DNA of 64,000 nt from a beta proteobacterium L13 (lineage in GTDB: Bacteria > Pseudomonadota > Gammaproteobacteria > Burkholderiales > Chromobacteriaceae), in assembly GCA_000335715.1 (NCBI GenBank), contig AMYZ01000015.1, positions 42,709-106,708 on the forward strand. The letters are read 5' to 3'. A program made the position numbers and the translations under genes. Within the stretch, counting starts at the first letter, position 1, and the number at the start of each line of letters is the position of its first letter. The notes beneath the pieces were generated by a model. The model searched no databases, was not told the DNA's origin, and saw only the letters and a program-made list of their open reading frames with translations. This document shows, one piece after another, positions 1 to 7,867 of the stretch.

Positions 1-420
1 GCTGGTGGATACCAGGTCCAGGCTGCCGTCAGCGTTTTTCACCAGCCAGGCCCAGCCGGAGCCGAAAGTACCCACGGCACAGGCGGCAAAAGCTTTCTTG
101 AACTCGTCAAACGAGCCCCACTTGGCGTTGATGGCGTCAGCCAGTGCGCCAGTCGGTTCGCCGCCAGCATTCGGGGCCAGGCCAAACCAGTAGAAGGTGT
201 GGTTCCATACCTGAGCGGCGTTGTTGAAGATGCCGCCGGAGGATTTCTTCACGATCTCTTCCAGGGAGGCGTTCTCGAACTCGGTGCCCTTGATCAGGTT
301 GTTCAGGTTGGTGATGTAGGTCTGGTGATGCTTGCCGTAGTGGAATTCCAGGGTTTCTTTGGAAATGATCGGCGCCAGGGCGTCCAGTGCGTACGGCAGT
401 TCGGGCAGTTTGTGTTCCAT
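1..420 (-). CDS. sodB: Iron superoxide dismutase, N-terminal part
   Basis: This gene encodes cytoplasmic Fe superoxide dismutase, which converts superoxide to peroxide and oxygen. It runs off the left edge, so only the first 140 residues are present. The start [15 protein letters not shown] is typical of the family. The metal-binding histidines are visible at His27 (in EFHYGKHH) and His74 (in VWNHTFYW), and the start of the C-terminal domain shows the FGSGWAWLV signature. The third and fourth ligands (Asp and His) lie outside the window. The start is supported by a GGAG ribosome-binding site about 7 bases upstream. Fe rather than Mn use is inferred from overall similarity, because the discriminating C-terminal residues are missing. 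Confidence 0.96.
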   Translation of the reverse strand, partial: MEHKLPELPYALDALAPIISKETLEFHYGKHHQTYITNLNNLIKGTEFENASLEEIVKKSSGGIFNNAAQVWNHTFYWFGLAPNAGGEPTGALADAINAKWGSFDEFKKAFAACAVGTFGSGWAWLVKNADGSLDLVSTS

Positions 421-471
421 CGTGCTCTCCAGAGTTAACAAGCAAAACAGCATGCGCTGTTCGACTGCTAC

Positions 472-500
472 AGTTTACTGTAATTGGCCTGCATCGCCAA
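472..500 (-). promoter_or_regulatory. Candidate sigma70 promoter of sodB
   Basis: On the minus strand a -35 element TTGGCG (495-500) and a -10 element TAAACT (472-477) are separated by 17 bases. They sit about 55-80 bases upstream of the sodB start. No Fur box is obvious. Confidence 0.5.
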
Positions 501-553
501 TTGTTGACCAAATCACTACACTATATAAGCTAATTCTTTTTGAGGTTCGTCAC

Positions 554-1729
554 GTGCAGTTCGATGTAATCGTGTTAGGTGCCGGCGCTGCTGGCATGAT
601 GTGCGCGGCCACCGCCGGTCAGCGTGGCCGCCGTGTGCTGCTGCTGGATCACGCTACCAAGCTGGCGGAAAAAATCCGCATTTCTGGCGGCGGGCGCAGC
701 AACTTCACCAATATCAACGCCCGGCATGACTGCTATGTGTCAGATAACCCCAATTTCTGCCGTTCCGCCTTGGCGCAATTCACCCCGCAACACTTCATCG
801 CCATGGTGGAGCGCCACGGCATTGCCTACCACGAAAAGAAACTGGGCCAGCTGTTCTGTGATGATAGCAGCCAACAGCTGATCGACATGCTGGACGCCGA
901 GTGCCGCGAGGCTGGCGTAGACCGCCGCATGGGCGTGCAGGTCAGCGAGGTTGGCCGCAGCGATGGCGACGGTTTCAGCGTGGTAACCAGCATCGGCACG
1001 TTTTGCTGCCAGTCACTGGTCGTGGCCACGGGCGGCTTATCGATTCCGCAGATCGGTGCCACAGCATTTGGCTACCAGTTGGCCGAGCAATTTGGCCTGC
1101 CAGTGACCAAGCTGGACCCGGCGCTGGTGCCACTGACCTTCCACGTAGACGACGCTGCGCGCTTTGCCCCGCTGGCGGGTGTATCGCTGGACACCGAAGT
1201 GCGCGTTGGCAAGGTGCGCTTTCGCGAGAACGTGCTGTTTACCCACAAAGGCCTGTCCGGCCCGGCCATTTTGCAGATTTCCAGCTACTGGCAGCCGGGG
1301 CAGGAAATCATCATCGACCTGCTGCCGGATACCGACGCCGAAGCCTGGCTGGAGGAGCGTGCCACCAGCGACCAGCTACTGGCCAATGCCATGGGCGAGC
1401 TGGGCTGGCCCAAGCGTTTTGCCGAAGCCTGGCTGGAAGGGCAGGGTGCCAATGTGCGTGGCCGCGACCTGTCACCCAAAAAGCGCCGCCAGCTGGCCGA
1501 GGCGCTACACCATTGGCGCGTGCTGCCCAATGGCACGCAGGGCTATAAAAAGGCCGAGGTTACCCGTGGTGGCGTGTCGACCAAGGCGCTGTCGTCCAAG
1601 ACCATGATGGCCAACGACGTGCCCGGCTTGTTCTTTATCGGAGAGGTAGTCGATATCACCGGCTGGCTGGGGGGCTATAACTTTCAGTGGGCGTGGTCTT
1701 CCGGCTTTGTGGCAGGTAAAAACTGCTAG
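554..1729 (+). CDS. HI0933/YhiN-family FAD-dependent oxidoreductase
   Basis: A 391-residue flavoprotein of the HI0933-like (YhiN, BaiN-type) family. The N-terminus has the dinucleotide-binding motif GAGAAGMMCA, followed by the family signature KIRISGGGRSNFTN. The C-terminus ends in the FAD-contact motif GEVVDITGWLGGYNFQWAWS. I chose the GTG start at 554 because TGAGG lies about 8 bases upstream and the protein then begins directly at the FAD fold. An upstream in-frame ATG at 359 would put the sodB promoter region inside the coding sequence. The physiological substrate of this family is poorly defined. It stands alone between divergent sodB and co-oriented dnaB. Confidence 0.9.
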   Translation: MQFDVIVLGAGAAGMMCAATAGQRGRRVLLLDHATKLAEKIRISGGGRSNFTNINARHDCYVSDNPNFCRSALAQFTPQHFIAMVERHGIAYHEKKLGQLFCDDSSQQLIDMLDAECREAGVDRRMGVQVSEVGRSDGDGFSVVTSIGTFCCQSLVVATGGLSIPQIGATAFGYQLAEQFGLPVTKLDPALVPLTFHVDDAARFAPLAGVSLDTEVRVGKVRFRENVLFTHKGLSGPAILQISSYWQPGQEIIIDLLPDTDAEAWLEERATSDQLLANAMGELGWPKRFAEAWLEGQGANVRGRDLSPKKRRQLAEALHHWRVLPNGTQGYKKAEVTRGGVSTKALSSKTMMANDVPGLFFIGEVVDITGWLGGYNFQWAWSSGFVAGKNC

Positions 1730-1774
1730 AATCACAGCCAGATCAGGCAGGGGGCTTTGGCCGCCTGCACCCAG

Positions 1775-1792
1775 GGTTGGCCGCGGCCAACC
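1775..1792. repeat. Perfect palindrome from an inverted pair of GTTGGCCGC motifs
   Basis: Two copies of the dispersed motif meet head to head as GGTTGGCCGCGGCCAACC in the short gap between the flavoprotein gene and dnaB. The palindrome is followed by TTTGTTGTC. It could form a hairpin in RNA and act as a weak terminator, 31 bases before the dnaB start codon. Confidence 0.75.
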
Positions 1793-1822
1793 TTTGTTGT
1801 CTTGTCGGGTAAGCCAGGATTT

Positions 1823-3229
1823 ATGAGCGATTTTGATATCAACGACGCCTCTGTGGCGGCCATTCGTACACCACCACATTCCATCGAAGCCGAGCAATCG
1901 GTACTGGGCGGCCTGCTGCTGGATAACAGCGCCTGGGAAAAAGTAGCCGACCTGTTGACGGATAGCGATTTCTACCGTCACGATCACCGCATTATCTTCC
2001 GCCACATTGCCCGCCTGGTGGATATTGCCCGCCCGGCCGACGTGGTTACCGTATCGGAAAGCCTGGACAAAAACGCCGAGCTGGCCAGTATCGGCGGCCT
2101 GGCCTACCTGGCCTCGCTGGCGCAAAACACGCCGTCTGCGGCCAACATCCGCCGCTACGCCGAGATCGTGCGCGAGCGCTCGGTGATGCGTGCGCTGGCC
2201 CAGGTGGGCACCGAGATTGCCGAGTCGGCCTACAACCCGCAAGGGCGCGATGCTGCCCAGCTGCTGGACGAAGCCGAAGGCAAGGTATTCCAGATTGCCG
2301 AATCCACCGCCAAGTCCAAGCAAGGCTTTCTGGAGATGCCGGCGCTGTTGAAAGAAGTAGTCGAGCGCATCGACATGCTGTACAGCCGCGACAACCCGGA
2401 CGAAGTGACCGGCGTGCCCACCGGCTTCCACGACCTGGACGCGCGGACCTCCGGCCTGCAGCCGGGCGACCTCATCATCGTGGCCGGCCGCCCGTCCATG
2501 GGTAAAACCGCCTTCTCCATGAATATTGCCGAGAACGTAGCCATCGAAACCGGCCTGCCGGTAGCAGTGTTTTCCATGGAAATGGGCGGCGCACAGCTGG
2601 TTATGCGGATGCTGGGCTCGGTAGGCCGCCTGGATCAGCACATTCTGCGTACCGGCAAGCTGGGTGACGAAGATTGGCAAAAGCTGACCTACGCCATCGG
2701 CAAGCTGTCCGATGCGCCAATGTACATCGACGAAACGCCTGCACTGACCGCGCTGGAGCTGCGCGCCCGTGCCCGCCGCCTGGCGCGCCAGCACGGCGGC
2801 AAGCTGGGCCTGATTGTGATCGATTACCTGCAGCTGATGAGCGGCTCTGGCCGTAACGACAACCGTACCGCCGAGCTAGGCGAAATCTCGCGTGGCTTGA
2901 AAGGCCTGGCCAAAGAGCTGCAAGTGCCGGTGATTGCGCTGTCGCAGCTGTCGCGTGCGGTGGAGCAGCGTACCGACAAGCGCCCGATGATGTCCGACTT
3001 GCGTGAATCCGGCGCCATCGAGCAGGACGCGGATTTGATTATCTTCATGTACCGTGAAGCGTATTACAAACCGGACGAAATCGATCTGAAAAACCAGGCC
3101 GAGGCCATTATCGGGAAACACCGTAACGGCCCCACTGGCCGTGTGCGGCTGGCCTTTATCGGCCAGTACGCCAAGTTTGATAACGCCGCCACGATCGGTA
3201 TTTCCGGCTGGGCAGACTCCGACGAATAA
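1823..3229 (+). CDS. dnaB: Replicative DNA helicase DnaB
   Basis: A 468-residue protein, close to the 471 residues of E. coli DnaB, the hexameric 5'-3' helicase that unwinds DNA at the replication fork. The N-terminal domain (about residues 15-115) begins HSIEAEQSVLGGLLLD. The RecA-like ATPase domain has the Walker A motif GRPSMGKT near residue 225 and a Walker B strand LIVIDYLQLM. The motif SQLSRAVEQRTDKRPMMSDL is characteristic. The ATG at 1823 gives the usual N-terminus MSDFDIN; an upstream in-frame ATG at 1757 would add 22 residues encoded by the palindrome region. A GTTGGCCGC motif follows about 20 bases after the stop. Confidence 0.98.
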   Translation: MSDFDINDASVAAIRTPPHSIEAEQSVLGGLLLDNSAWEKVADLLTDSDFYRHDHRIIFRHIARLVDIARPADVVTVSESLDKNAELASIGGLAYLASLAQNTPSAANIRRYAEIVRERSVMRALAQVGTEIAESAYNPQGRDAAQLLDEAEGKVFQIAESTAKSKQGFLEMPALLKEVVERIDMLYSRDNPDEVTGVPTGFHDLDARTSGLQPGDLIIVAGRPSMGKTAFSMNIAENVAIETGLPVAVFSMEMGGAQLVMRMLGSVGRLDQHILRTGKLGDEDWQKLTYAIGKLSDAPMYIDETPALTALELRARARRLARQHGGKLGLIVIDYLQLMSGSGRNDNRTAELGEISRGLKGLAKELQVPVIALSQLSRAVEQRTDKRPMMSDLRESGAIEQDADLIIFMYREAYYKPDEIDLKNQAEAIIGKHRNGPTGRVRLAFIGQYAKFDNAATIGISGWADSDE

Positions 3230-3278
3230 CACCCCGGGCCAGCTGCCAAGGTTGGCCGCCTACCTGTAAGAGACGAAC

Positions 3279-3587
3279 ATGAGCTACTTCGACAAACACG
3301 TTTTCATCTGCTGCAACCAGCGCGCCGAAGGCGAAATGTGCTGTAACAACCACGGCGCCAGCGAGCTGCTGGGCTATATGAAAGACCAGATCAAGGCGCG
3401 CGGCCTGGCGGGCAATGGCCAGATTCGTGTCAACAAGGCCGGCTGTCTGGGCCGTTGCGACGAAGGCCCGGTGATGGTGGTTTACCCGCAAGAGACCTGG
3501 TACACCTTCATCGACAAAGAAGACATCGATGAAATCGTGGAAGAGCACATAGTGAATGGCCGCATCGTGGAAAGGCTGAAAGTCTGA
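3279..3587 (+). CDS. Thioredoxin-like 2Fe-2S ferredoxin
   Basis: A 102-residue (2Fe-2S) ferredoxin of the thioredoxin-like type, related to the NuoE C-terminal domain and Shethna-type ferredoxins. Cysteines suitable as ligands are at Cys11/Cys12, Cys21/Cys22, Cys56 and Cys60, in the contexts FICCNQ, EMCCNN and KAGCLGRCDEGP. Redox partners are not known from sequence. The stop codon overlaps the start of the following hydrolase by one base (TGATG), so the two are translationally coupled. This ferredoxin-hydrolase pairing is common in betaproteobacteria as far as I recall, but its function is unclear. Confidence 0.88.
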   Translation: MSYFDKHVFICCNQRAEGEMCCNNHGASELLGYMKDQIKARGLAGNGQIRVNKAGCLGRCDEGPVMVVYPQETWYTFIDKEDIDEIVEEHIVNGRIVERLKV

Positions 3588-4195
3588 TGCTCAAGCAGCT
3601 GCACAAACTCGATATCGCCGGCCCGGCAGGCAAGCTGGAAACCATCTTTATCCCGGCGGTGGGCGAGGCCACGGGCATTGCGGTGATTTGCCACCCCAAC
3701 CCCACCCAGGGCGGTACCAATACCAATAAAGTCATCCAGACCGCCGCCAAATCGCTGTCGCAGCTGGGCTATGCCTGCTACTTGCCCAATCTGCGTGGTG
3801 TGGGCCAGAGCGAAGGCACGCACGATTACGGCGCAGGCGAGGTAGACGACGTACTGGCTGTGGTGGCGCATGCCCGTGCCGAGTTGGGCGAGCTGCCATT
3901 GGCGCTGGCCGGTTTCTCTTTTGGCGGTTTCGTGGCCGCGCGCACGCGTGCTGTCATCGAGGCGGACAAGCTGTTGCTGATGGGCGTAGCGGTAGGCAAA
4001 TACGAGATTGCCACACCCGATGTGCCTGCCGATACCCTGGTGATCCATGGTGAGGAAGACGAAGTCATCCCGCTAAGTGCGGTGATGGACTGGGCGCGCC
4101 CGCAACAGCTGCCGGTGATGGTGCTGCCGGCAGCCGGTCACTTTTTCCACGGCCGCCTGATCCAGCTGGGTAATCTGATCAAACGCTGCTGGTAA
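3587..4195 (+). CDS. Alpha/beta hydrolase (COG2945 type)
   Basis: A 202-residue small alpha/beta hydrolase. The nucleophile elbow GFSFGG places the catalytic Ser near residue 111. The acid is in VIHGEEDEVIPL and the histidine in PAAGHFFHGRL, completing the triad. The oxyanion-hole strand begins VICHPNPTQGGT. No signal peptide is seen, so it is cytoplasmic. The start overlaps the stop codon of the ferredoxin gene, and a GTTGGCCGC motif follows the stop codon directly, ahead of the terminator. The substrate is unknown; an esterase activity is the general expectation for this family. Confidence 0.87.
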   Translation: MLKQLHKLDIAGPAGKLETIFIPAVGEATGIAVICHPNPTQGGTNTNKVIQTAAKSLSQLGYACYLPNLRGVGQSEGTHDYGAGEVDDVLAVVAHARAELGELPLALAGFSFGGFVAARTRAVIEADKLLLMGVAVGKYEIATPDVPADTLVIHGEEDEVIPLSAVMDWARPQQLPVMVLPAAGHFFHGRLIQLGNLIKRCW

Positions 4196-4216
4196 GGTTG
4201 GCCGCCACCAGGCAAG

Positions 4217-4250
4217 AGCACCGTACTCAATGAGGGTACGGTGCTTTTTT
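4217..4250 (+). terminator. Intrinsic terminator after the ferredoxin-hydrolase operon
   Basis: Stem AGCACCGTAC / GTACGGTGCT (10 bp) with a 9-base loop, followed by a run of Ts at 4245-4250. Confidence 0.88.
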
Positions 4251-4255
4251 ATGGC

Positions 4256-4654
4256 TCAGGCTGCTTGCCGCTCGCTGGCCAAACGTAGCTGGCAGTGTTG
4301 CAGCGCGGCGCGGGTCAGGGTGAGCAGGATGCGCTGCTGGCGCTGTTGTTGCGCACTGTGCCATTGCCACATCGGCGTTGGTAGCGGCAAGCCGCAGGCC
4401 TGGGCCCAGTGGCGGTATACATCATCGTACTCCTGCTGCAATGCCACGCTGTCGTAGCCTAGCGCGGCTTGGTCGGCAATCAGGCGTAACAGCAGGCGGC
4501 GGTAGTGTTCGGGCTGGTTGCGGTCTTCTTTTAGCCAGTGGGTGCCGAGGCGGCTTTGTGCCAGCAGCAAGGCTGCGAGTAGTTGCTGGTGGCTGCGCCA
4601 GGCGGTACGCAGGGCAGTCAGGGTGGTATCTGGCGGGGGGGTGGCAGGGCGCAT
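4256..4654 (-). CDS. Hypothetical protein, glutamine- and leucine-rich
   Basis: A 132-residue protein I do not recognise. It is predicted to be largely helical, with many Gln, Leu, Arg and Trp residues (for example YRHWAQACGLPLPTPMWQWH). No signal peptide or membrane segment is seen. The ATG at 4654 is preferred over an upstream in-frame start because AAAGGAGAT lies about 5 bases before it. The gene is convergent with the ferredoxin-hydrolase operon and divergent from flagellin. The Q-rich helical pattern could fit a phasin-like or structural protein, but nothing specific supports this. Confidence 0.7.
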   Translation of the reverse strand: MRPATPPPDTTLTALRTAWRSHQQLLAALLLAQSRLGTHWLKEDRNQPEHYRRLLLRLIADQAALGYDSVALQQEYDDVYRHWAQACGLPLPTPMWQWHSAQQQRQQRILLTLTRAALQHCQLRLASERQAA

Positions 4655-4767
4655 GGCGATCTCCTTTTGTGCAGTGCACAATGCCATTTATAAGCCTAGT
4701 CTTTTATCGATGGCAAGCTTGATCGCTGTGGCTTTGGCTGCGCGTCGGCAGGAAAAAACGTTTTGCA

Positions 4768-4797
4768 ACAGAGGTTTGCTATTGAATGCGGCGATTG
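4768..4797 (+). promoter_or_regulatory. Weak candidate sigma28-type promoter of flagellin
   Basis: AGAGGTTT followed about 12 bases later by GGCGATTG loosely matches the flagellar sigma28 consensus TAAAGTTT-N11-GCCGATAA, about 40 bases upstream of the flagellin start. The match is partial in both halves. Confidence 0.25.
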
Positions 4798-4837
4798 AAC
4801 TGCTAGAATGAATTATCAATAGCCGAGGTGCATCATC

Positions 4838-5680
4838 ATGGCTCTTAGCATCAATACCAATATCAGTGCGCTCAATAATCAGGCGCAGCTACGCCAGACA
4901 GACCAGGCCAAGCAAAAGGTGCTGGCTCAGCTGGCCTCCGGCAAAAGTATCAATAGCGCGGCGGATAATGCCGCCGGACTGGCGGTGGCGGAAGGGCTGC
5001 GCAGCCTGCAACGCGGTGACACCCAGGGTATACGTAACGCTTACGATGGTGTGTCGCTGACGCAGACTGCAGATGGCGCACTGTCGCAGATTACCCAGAA
5101 CAGCCAGCGCCTGGAAGAGTTGGCCGTGCAAGCCGGTAACGGAACCTTGAGCGCCGAGAACCGTGCAGCTTTGCAAAAAGAGGCGGATCAGCTCACCCAG
5201 GCGAATTCGCAGATCATCGAGGGCACCACCTTTAACGGGCAGCAGTTGTTCAACGGCGGGAGCACCGCTACCTTTCAGGTGGGCGGGCAGGGCACCGCCA
5301 GCGAGCAGCTTAGTGTTACCGCGCCGGATCTGACCAGTGGTGCCAGCAAGCTCAATGGCTATAGCAGCAATGGCACCGCTACCGGCACGATAGACTTGTC
5401 CAACCCGGGCGCGGCCTTGTCGCAAATCCAGGCTGACCTCAAGCAGCTGGGCAGTTATCGTGCAGACCTGGGGGCTGCGGCCAACCGTTTTGGCACCGCC
5501 ATCGAGAACCTGACCACCTCGTCAATCAATACCGAAGCGGCACGTAGCCGCATACAGGATGCCGATTACGCCGCCGCCAGCAGCGAGCTGGCGCGACAGC
5601 AGATTCTGAGCAATAGCAGCCAGGCCGTGCAAGCCCAGGCCAATCTGACGCCACAGTACGCCATGAGCCTGCTGCGTTAA
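4838..5680 (+). CDS. fliC: Flagellin (short type)
   Basis: A 280-residue flagellin, the subunit of the flagellar filament exported by the flagellar type III system. The N-terminal D0/D1 domain is typical (MALSINTNISALNNQ... then SGKSINSAADNAAGLAVAEGL). The C-terminal D1/D0 helix ends ARQQILSNSSQAVQAQANLT...SLLR. Between them the variable D2/D3 region is only about 50-60 residues, rich in Gly, Ser and Thr, so the surface-exposed part of the filament would be small. No fliD, fliS, flaG or other flagellar gene lies nearby, so this gene is detached from any flagellar cluster and may be an extra flagellin. Confidence 0.95.
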   Translation: MALSINTNISALNNQAQLRQTDQAKQKVLAQLASGKSINSAADNAAGLAVAEGLRSLQRGDTQGIRNAYDGVSLTQTADGALSQITQNSQRLEELAVQAGNGTLSAENRAALQKEADQLTQANSQIIEGTTFNGQQLFNGGSTATFQVGGQGTASEQLSVTAPDLTSGASKLNGYSSNGTATGTIDLSNPGAALSQIQADLKQLGSYRADLGAAANRFGTAIENLTTSSINTEAARSRIQDADYAAASSELARQQILSNSSQAVQAQANLTPQYAMSLLR

Positions 5681-5689
5681 GCACATCAG

Positions 5690-5726
5690 CAAAAAGCCCC
5701 TTGCTCACACCAAGGGGCTTTTTTAC
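5690..5726 (+). terminator. Intrinsic terminator after flagellin
   Basis: Stem AAGCCCCTTG / CAAGGGGCTT with loop CTCACAC and flanking A and T runs. It probably also serves the convergent diguanylate cyclase gene. Confidence 0.9.
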
Positions 5727-5733
5727 GTCTGGC

Positions 5734-6888
5734 TTATAGGGTTTTCATGGCGCTACGTACGCAATTGCGGCCTTGCTGCTTGGCCTGGTACAGCGCCATG
5801 TCGGCTTCCATGATTAGCTGGCGCAAGCTGTGCTGGCCTGCCACGCCACCGGCGATGCCGATGCTGGTGGTTTGCTGTATGGACTGGGCGTCGCTGGTCT
5901 GAATGACGTTGGCCGCCAATGCCGCACGGATGTTTTCGGCGATCAGCGGCGCCAGGTTGGCCGCATTGCCGGACAGCATGATGACAAACTCCTCGCCGCC
6001 ACTGCGCCCATACAGCGCATCAAAAGGCGATAGCTGCGCGCGCAGCAGCCGTGCCAGGTGTGCCAGCACGTCGTCGCCGGCCTGGTGGCCGTGGCGGTCG
6101 TTTACCTGCTTGAAAAAGTCCAGATCCAGTACCAGCAAGGCTACGGGCTGGCCTGCGTGTTCGGTAAGGCGCAGCTGGGCCTGCTCATGAAATGCACGGC
6201 GGTTGTACAGGCCGGTCAGCGGGTCGTGCATGGCAAGCTTGTACAGGCGGATTTCCAGTGCTTCAAAGCAGACAAAAATGAACGCCAGGATTTTGGCGAA
6301 CTCCAGCAGGATGAGGACAAAGTTTGCTATTGCAAAGTGAGGCGAGCTCGCCAGCTCGCCCTGGCTGAAGTGCATGGCCAGCGTAATACGCCCCATCTGG
6401 GCCAGCATCAGCAATAGCACCAGGGTGGTAATCAGCCGGTAGCCCAGGCGTTGCCGATGCTGGCTGCTGACAAATACTTTTAATGTCAGCAGGTTGAACA
6501 TCATATAGCAGGTACTGTATAGCGCTGCGCGTTGCTCAAAATAGGCCGGGGCGTTGGATACGGCCAACAGCAGGGCGCTAGCCAGCAATACCAGGGAAAA
6601 CTGCAGGCGCCAGCGTATCGGGCGCTGCTCCAGCGCCAGTGCTCCACTCCAGGTAAGCGACAGTGCGACAAACAGCACGATATTGGCTACTTCTACCGAC
6701 AGCCACAGCGGAATGGCCGGGCGCAGTGCGATAAGCAACATGCTGACGCTGGCCAGAATGCCACCTACGCCCCAGTGCCGTAGCGCCTGTTCCTGCGGGT
6801 AGCGCAAGCCCATCAGCAGCACGGCCAGGGTGAGTAGGGTAAACGTGGTGAGTTGCACGACGTACAGCGTGCCTAGATGCAGTTGCAT
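5734..6888 (-). CDS. Membrane-bound diguanylate cyclase (GGDEF)
   Basis: A 384-residue protein that should make cyclic di-GMP from two GTP. The first 215 or so residues hold about six hydrophobic segments (for example LLTLAVLLMGL, IVLFVALSLTW, FSLVLLASALLLAV, LITTLVLLLMLAQ), a membrane sensor region of unknown ligand. The GGDEF domain follows, starting near DPLTGLYNRRAF, with the active site SGGEEF near residue 297. The inhibitory I-site position has SPFD instead of RxxD, so product feedback is probably lost. It is next to flagellin, and cyclic di-GMP often controls motility, but a functional link is only inferred. Confidence 0.92.
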   Translation of the reverse strand: MQLHLGTLYVVQLTTFTLLTLAVLLMGLRYPQEQALRHWGVGGILASVSMLLIALRPAIPLWLSVEVANIVLFVALSLTWSGALALEQRPIRWRLQFSLVLLASALLLAVSNAPAYFEQRAALYSTCYMMFNLLTLKVFVSSQHRQRLGYRLITTLVLLLMLAQMGRITLAMHFSQGELASSPHFAIANFVLILLEFAKILAFIFVCFEALEIRLYKLAMHDPLTGLYNRRAFHEQAQLRLTEHAGQPVALLVLDLDFFKQVNDRHGHQAGDDVLAHLARLLRAQLSPFDALYGRSGGEEFVIMLSGNAANLAPLIAENIRAALAANVIQTSDAQSIQQTTSIGIAGGVAGQHSLRQLIMEADMALYQAKQQGRNCVRSAMKTL

Positions 6889-6956
6889 TGCCTGCTCTGC
6901 TTGAAGCTGGAAGGCTTAATGATAAGCAATGCTTAAGGTATCGTCGACTGTGTCAC

Positions 6957-7610
6957 TTAACCCGGCTTGCATAAGCTGCGCAGATAGCTGCCGGCGGTAC
7001 GCAAATCCTGCTCGATAGCCGCACGAACGCCGTCTGCATCCTTGGCCAATAGCGCTTGCAACAGGGCACTATGGGCGTCGTTCATGGTTTTCCACACGGC
7101 CAGGTCCTGGTGCAGCTGGTTGGAAATGGGGCCCACGTACAGCCATACGGTTTCAATCAGTGACAGCAGCACCGGCGAGCCACTGGCCTGGTAGAGCAGC
7201 AAGTGGAACTGCTCGTTGGCGTCCAGGTAGGCTTTTACGTCGTCTGCCGCAATCGCCGTGTCCATGGCATGGCAGAGTGTCGCCAGCGCGGTGCGGCGGC
7301 CATCGTCCAGCCGGCTGGCCCCCAGCCAGGCGGCCTGGCCTTCCAGCAGGATACGGTTGAGCAGGATGTCGTCAAACTGGCTTACCGTCAGTTGCGGTAC
7401 GGCCACGCCACAGTTGGGGATGTTCACCAGTGCTTTTTCTGCGGCCAACCTTTGCAGGGCAGCGCGTACCGGCATCTGGCTCACGCCCATCTCGTCGGCC
7501 AGATGCTTGATTTTCAGGCGTTCGCCCGGCAGCCAGCGGCCCAGCATCAGCCAGTGACGCAGCGTGTCGTAGGTTTCGTCTTGCAGGGTAGAGGCGTTGG
7601 CAGTCTTCAT
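6957..7610 (-). CDS. GntR-family (FCD) transcriptional regulator
   Basis: A 217-residue regulator with an N-terminal winged helix (about residues 10-72, including LKIKHLADEMGVSQMPVRAAL) and a C-terminal all-helical FCD ligand domain (EQFHLLLYQASGSP, followed by conserved His in NDAHSALL). I start it at the ATG at 7610 (MKTANASTLQ), because upstream in-frame sequence would run through the operator region. It is divergent from the ligase/aminotransferase operon, and the shared region holds two identical palindromes at 7726-7737 and 7750-7761. It most likely represses that operon and responds to its amine or amino-acid substrate. Confidence 0.9.
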   Translation of the reverse strand: MKTANASTLQDETYDTLRHWLMLGRWLPGERLKIKHLADEMGVSQMPVRAALQRLAAEKALVNIPNCGVAVPQLTVSQFDDILLNRILLEGQAAWLGASRLDDGRRTALATLCHAMDTAIAADDVKAYLDANEQFHLLLYQASGSPVLLSLIETVWLYVGPISNQLHQDLAVWKTMNDAHSALLQALLAKDADGVRAAIEQDLRTAGSYLRSLCKPG

Positions 7611-7725
7611 GGTGTGTGATGCCCGCAGCGGTAGCTGGCGCATGTTGCGGAGTGTGCGTTTTGCAGGCTCAAGGGTAGGTGGCGCCCGCCAGCATAGCAG
7701 AAACGCCACAGGCTGCGCCGCAAAG

Positions 7726-7761
7726 ATTTGATCAAATATTGACTGAGTTATTTGATCAAAT
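7726..7761. promoter_or_regulatory. Twin operators ATTTGATCAAAT
   Basis: The perfect 12-base palindrome ATTTGATCAAAT occurs twice, at 7726-7737 and 7750-7761, 24 bases centre to centre. The AT-rich pair stands out from the GC-rich surroundings and is the likely binding site of the divergent GntR regulator. Confidence 0.82.
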
Positions 7762-7766
7762 ATACA
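7739..7766 (+). promoter_or_regulatory. Candidate promoter of the ligase-aminotransferase operon
   Basis: A -35 element TTGACT (7739-7744) and a -10 element TATACA (7761-7766) are separated by 16 bases. The downstream operator fills the spacer and the upstream operator abuts the -35 element, a layout expected for repression. Confidence 0.6.
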
Positions 7767-7867
7767 TTGCCGGTCATCAAGCCTGCATTTGCTGCGTATT
7801 TCTGCCCTGCAAGGGGTGGATCGCCGGGCAAGGACGGGCAGCAACGGGCTTAGCAGAGGAGAACACC

